From Candidatus Heimdallarchaeota archaeon (lineage in GTDB: Archaea; Asgardarchaeota; Heimdallarchaeia; JABLTI01), in NCBI GenBank assembly GCA_030667035.1, contig DAOUWQ010000055.1:1-7624 (forward strand): DNA of 7,624 nt. The letters run 5' to 3'. A program made the position numbers and the translations under genes. How positions within the stretch are numbered: the first letter of the stretch is position 1; each line of letters begins with the position of its first letter. This document shows, piece after piece, positions 5,932 through 7,624 of this stretch. The notes beneath the pieces are model-generated. The model saw nothing but the letters and a program-made list of their open reading frames with translations, made no database searches and had not been told where the DNA came from.

Positions 5932-6033
5932 ATGAATAAACAAATAAAAATTCGACAACAAATGAAGAAAGAACTGAAGCCCATTTCCTTTCACTCTTCA
6001 ATTAGACGAGGCAGAAAATTAGTTGTACAGTAA
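5932..6033 (+). CDS. Small basic protein of 33 residues, unrecognised
   Basis: I do not recognise this family. The ORF encodes 33 residues with six Lys, four Arg and one Glu (net charge about +9), without a membrane segment or signal peptide. It begins MNKQIKIRQQMKKELK and ends SIRRGRKLVVQ. Evidence that it is a gene rather than noise: AGGTGA five bases before the ATG, the strongest ribosome binding site in the window; a good TATA box at the right distance; and a hairpin with T-rich tail downstream. Charge and size suggest contact with RNA, the ribosome or DNA, but that is only inference. The stop overlaps the ATG of a second short ORF (TAATG), the same junction as in the FMN-barrel/MarR operon. 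A single frameshift could join the two into a protein of about 54 residues; this cannot be excluded from one sequence. Confidence 0.55.
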   Translation: MNKQIKIRQQMKKELKPISFHSSIRRGRKLVVQ

Positions 6034-6098
6034 TGCTTGCAAAGTTTACTCATCACACCCACGATGGTAAACCTTTGTCTCCGAGAAAAGTCGAATAA
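6033..6098 (+). CDS. Possible coupled 21-residue ORF
   Basis: The ATG shares its A with the stop of the preceding small gene (TAATG), a common coupling arrangement. The product has 21 residues and contains HTHDGKPLSPRKVE; I do not recognise it. It has no ribosome binding site of its own and ends 13 bases before a hairpin, so it lies within the same predicted transcript. It may be a second micro-protein, the frameshifted end of the first, or chance. Confidence 0.25.
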   Translation: MLAKFTHHTHDGKPLSPRKVE

Positions 6099-6111
6099 TA
6101 ATGGAAAAGGT

Positions 6112-6138
6112 TGGAGTTTTGTCAGGAACTCCAGTTTT
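6112..6138 (+). terminator. Hairpin and T-rich tail after the small gene
   Basis: TGGAGTT (6112-6118) pairs perfectly with AACTCCA (6127-6133) across an 8-base loop, followed by GTTTTCTTT and further T-runs to about 6178. It separates the small gene from deoxyhypusine synthase and marks this stretch as non-coding, although an open frame crosses it. Confidence 0.5.
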
Positions 6139-6190
6139 CTTTCCATTTGTTTTTGTTAAAAAAGTATTTTTTTGTTTTCATAACAATAAT

Positions 6191-6200
6191 CTTATTATAC
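6191..6200 (+). promoter_or_regulatory. TATA-like box of deoxyhypusine synthase
   Basis: CTTATTATAC lies about 32 bases before the ATG at 6228. A transcript starting about 25 bases after the box would begin at roughly 6220-6226, making the mRNA leaderless or nearly so. GGAG touches the ATG directly, too close to act as a normal ribosome binding site, which fits a leaderless message. Confidence 0.4.
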
Positions 6201-6227
6201 ACATACTTTTCTGTTTTCTACTTGGAG

Positions 6228-7178
6228 ATGGAATGTAATTTGCCAAAAAAAGTCAAGAAGTTAAAAAAAGTCAAGCATGCTGAAATTTGGAAAGATATGA
6301 CCGTATCTGATCTATTTGGTGAATATCAAAAAACAGGTTTCAATGGTAAAGAACTATCAAAGGCTCATCATGTAATGAAGGCTATGATTGCGGATAAAGA
6401 ATGTATTAAGTTTGCTACTCTTGCTGGTGCGCTTATCCCTGGTGGTCTCAAAAAAGTCATTTATGCTTTGCTCGAGAATAATTTAGTTGATGGTTTAATT
6501 GTTACAGGGGCAATGCTCACTCATGATTTAATCGAAGCTTTTGGTGAAGCTCATTTCCATGCTCCTTTGCAAGTCCCCGACTATGAATTAAAGAAAGAAG
6601 AGCTTAATCGTATCTATAATGTCGTTGTTCCTACGAAAGGTTATCGTGTTTTAGAAGATGGTCTTCAAGAGTTATTCCCTAAACTCCCTCAAGAGACAAT
6701 GTCTTCTTCTAGATTTATTGAGGAACTTGGTAAAAAAATGACCGTTAAATGCATTCCTAAACTGGCTGCAGATCGAGGAATTCCAATTTACTGTCCATCT
6801 TTACCAGATAGTATTTTAGGCTTCCAAATTTGGATGTTCTCTCAGCTTCATAAACTAAAAGTTAATCCTTCACTTGATCAAGGTGACCTTCTCAACTTTA
6901 CGTGGAAAAATGATGATGATAATACAAAAGTTGGCGCACTCATTGTTGGTGGTGGTGTACCAAAGCATTTTCTAGCTCTAGCAGCACAAGTTGCTGGAAA
7001 AGCATTAGATTATGCCGTTCAAATTACTATGGATCGTCCTGAGCATGGTGGTGTTAGTGGTGCATCTATTAGTGAAGCTGTTTCCTGGGGAAAGGTTGAC
7101 GAAAAAGCTAAAACGGCTAATGTTATATCCGATGCTACAATTGCTTTACCCTTATTAGTAGCCTCTTTACTCAAATAA
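6228..7178 (+). CDS. dys: Deoxyhypusine synthase family protein
   Basis: Predicted to transfer the aminobutyl group of spermidine, with NAD, to a lysine of translation factor aIF5A, the first step of hypusine formation (EC 2.5.1.46). From ATG 6228 it has 316 residues, normal for archaeal enzymes. NAD-binding and family motifs occur in order: LAGALIPGGL (67-73 core), TGAMLTHD (93-100), ELNRIYNVVVP, GGGVPKHF (241-248), EHGGVSGA (272-279) and AVSWGK, whose Lys289 corresponds to the lysine that forms the enzyme-butylimine intermediate. The open frame extends back to TTG 6111, but that 39-residue extension is T-rich hydrophobic sequence covering the terminator and promoter, so I reject it. TTG 6240 is another possible start. 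Some paralogues in this superfamily use other amines, so substrate is inferred. It uses more CTT, GTT and CGT codons than the coiled-coil gene. Confidence 0.92.
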   Translation: MECNLPKKVKKLKKVKHAEIWKDMTVSDLFGEYQKTGFNGKELSKAHHVMKAMIADKECIKFATLAGALIPGGLKKVIYALLENNLVDGLIVTGAMLTHDLIEAFGEAHFHAPLQVPDYELKKEELNRIYNVVVPTKGYRVLEDGLQELFPKLPQETMSSSRFIEELGKKMTVKCIPKLAADRGIPIYCPSLPDSILGFQIWMFSQLHKLKVNPSLDQGDLLNFTWKNDDDNTKVGALIVGGGVPKHFLALAAQVAGKALDYAVQITMDRPEHGGVSGASISEAVSWGKVDEKAKTANVISDATIALPLLVASLLK

Positions 7179-7187
7179 TAACATCTA

Positions 7188-7211
7188 AATTTTGATAAAA
7201 GGTTCAAAATT
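7188..7211 (+). terminator. AT-rich inverted repeat after deoxyhypusine synthase
   Basis: AATTTTGA (7188-7195) and TCAAAATT (7204-7211) form a perfect 8-bp stem with an 8-base loop, 10 bases after the stop codon. No T-tract follows, so terminator function is doubtful; it may be a chance feature or a processing signal. Confidence 0.3.
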
Positions 7212-7237
7212 GGTTGAATGAAAAGAAAAAATCAAAT

Positions 7238-7260
7238 ACTATAAAGACCAATATATATAC
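7238..7260 (+). promoter_or_regulatory. TATA box of the TFE gene
   Basis: ATATATATAC (7251-7260) is a strong TATA-like element; ACTATAAAG (7238-7246) is a weaker alternative. A start near 7280 would give a leader of about 90 bases, long compared with the other genes here. The leader would begin with the inverted repeat AAAGAT (7282-7287) and ATCTTT (7295-7300). Confidence 0.45.
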
Positions 7261-7368
7261 ATAAGAATAAAGAATGTGCCCAAAGATTTATTACATCTTT
7301 AATTTCCCTTTTGGTAAATCCCCGCGCATCATATGCAATACTTGCTATTGAAGGAAATGATTTCGAGA

Positions 7369-7624
7369 ATGCCTACTCAAGATTCCGATTATAATCTACT
7401 TGAATCTGTTGTAAGAGAGATTGGTGGAGATGATGCTATAAAAGTCGCTGGGTTACTTAACCCAACGGAAGAGACAACTGATGAAGCAATCGCTGCTGGA
7501 GCAGAGATGAAGCTTAATGCAGTCCGCAAAATTCTCTATAGATTATACGATGCCCGTTTAGCTGAATTTAGACGAATTAGAGATAAAAGTACTGGATGGT
7601 TCATTTATTTCTGGCGCCTTAAGC
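7369..7624 (+). CDS. tfe: Transcription factor E alpha subunit (TFE-alpha), 3'-partial
   Basis: Archaeal homologue of the TFIIE-alpha N-terminus; it helps open the promoter with TBP, TFB and RNA polymerase. Only the first 85 codons are in the window. They form the extended winged helix: IGGDDAIKVAGLL, TDEAIAAGAEMKLNAVRKILYRLYD (recognition region), then FRRIRDKSTGWFIYFWRL, the wing with the family's aromatic TGWxxYxW signature. The zinc ribbon expected at the C-terminus lies off the window. In-frame ATGs occur at 7333, 7357 and 7369, downstream of an in-frame stop at 7315. I chose 7369 because sequenced TFEs start only about 10 residues before the first helix; 7357 (AAGG just upstream) is nearly as good. 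It is probably transcribed from its own TATA box. Confidence 0.9.
   Translation, partial: MPTQDSDYNLLESVVREIGGDDAIKVAGLLNPTEETTDEAIAAGAEMKLNAVRKILYRLYDARLAEFRRIRDKSTGWFIYFWRLK

Noticed and set aside
6111..6227. N-terminal membrane anchor on deoxyhypusine synthase
   Set aside because: The extension is translation of non-coding T-rich DNA; the enzyme family is soluble and the length from ATG 6228 is normal.
6101..6238. Frame beginning ATG at 6101, hydrophobic, about 45 codons
   Set aside because: It covers the hairpin, T-runs and TATA box before deoxyhypusine synthase; Phe-rich content reflects oligo-T, and there is no ribosome binding site.
1..7624. CRISPR array, insertion sequence, prophage or defence island
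   Set aside because: No spaced direct repeats, transposase, integrase, terminal inverted repeats or nuclease genes are seen; the genes are mainly core archaeal functions.

Overview
The window is AT-rich archaeal chromosome. The archaeal assignment rests on several independent genes: a CTP-type riboflavin kinase fused to a winged helix, a deoxyhypusine synthase, the N-terminus of transcription factor E (TFE-alpha), and a tRNA-Cys interrupted at the canonical archaeal intron position. The signals in front of genes are archaeal too: GGTGA/GTGAT-type ribosome binding sites and TATA boxes about 25 bp before inferred transcript starts. A long Thr/Ala-rich coiled-coil protein with a TrmB-like C-terminal domain makes an Asgard-type archaeon plausible, but that is inference; phylum cannot be fixed from this window.

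Layout. 1-1865 (+): the 3' part of a long helical protein, open at the left edge, followed by a GC hairpin and T-tract. 2082-2825 (+): riboflavin kinase/regulator (RbkR type), whose start region carries a perfect 18-bp palindrome and a second related site. A 12-bp-stem hairpin lies between it and the convergent gene on the minus strand. 3358-2861 (-): stand-alone CinA C-terminal domain (PncC-type amidase). 4385-3438 (-): two-part GNAT acetyltransferase. 5429-4516 (-): a two-gene unit, an FMN-binding split-barrel protein translationally coupled to a MarR regulator, with an inverted repeat bracketing its TATA box. 5718-5615 (-): intron-containing tRNA-Cys(GCA) with encoded CCA. 5932-6033 (+): an undescribed 33-residue basic protein gene with a convincing TATA box, ribosome binding site and downstream hairpin, possibly coupled to a second 21-residue ORF. 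6228-7178 (+): deoxyhypusine synthase, probably leaderless or nearly so. 7369-7624 (+): TFE-alpha, cut by the right edge.

How the parts relate. There is a loose cofactor theme (FMN synthesis by riboflavin kinase, an FMN-barrel protein, an NMN-amidase-like protein, NAD-dependent deoxyhypusine synthase), but only the MarR/FMN-barrel pair has the architecture of a working unit. The rest looks like independently promoted housekeeping genes: translation (tRNA-Cys, hypusination) and transcription (TFE). I see no mobile element, CRISPR array or defence island. The most original signals are the small basic gene at 5932, the tRNA-Cys intron that repeats the anticodon arm, the paired palindromes before the riboflavin kinase, and the coiled-coil/TrmB-like protein. 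No gap between annotated features exceeds about 215 bases.
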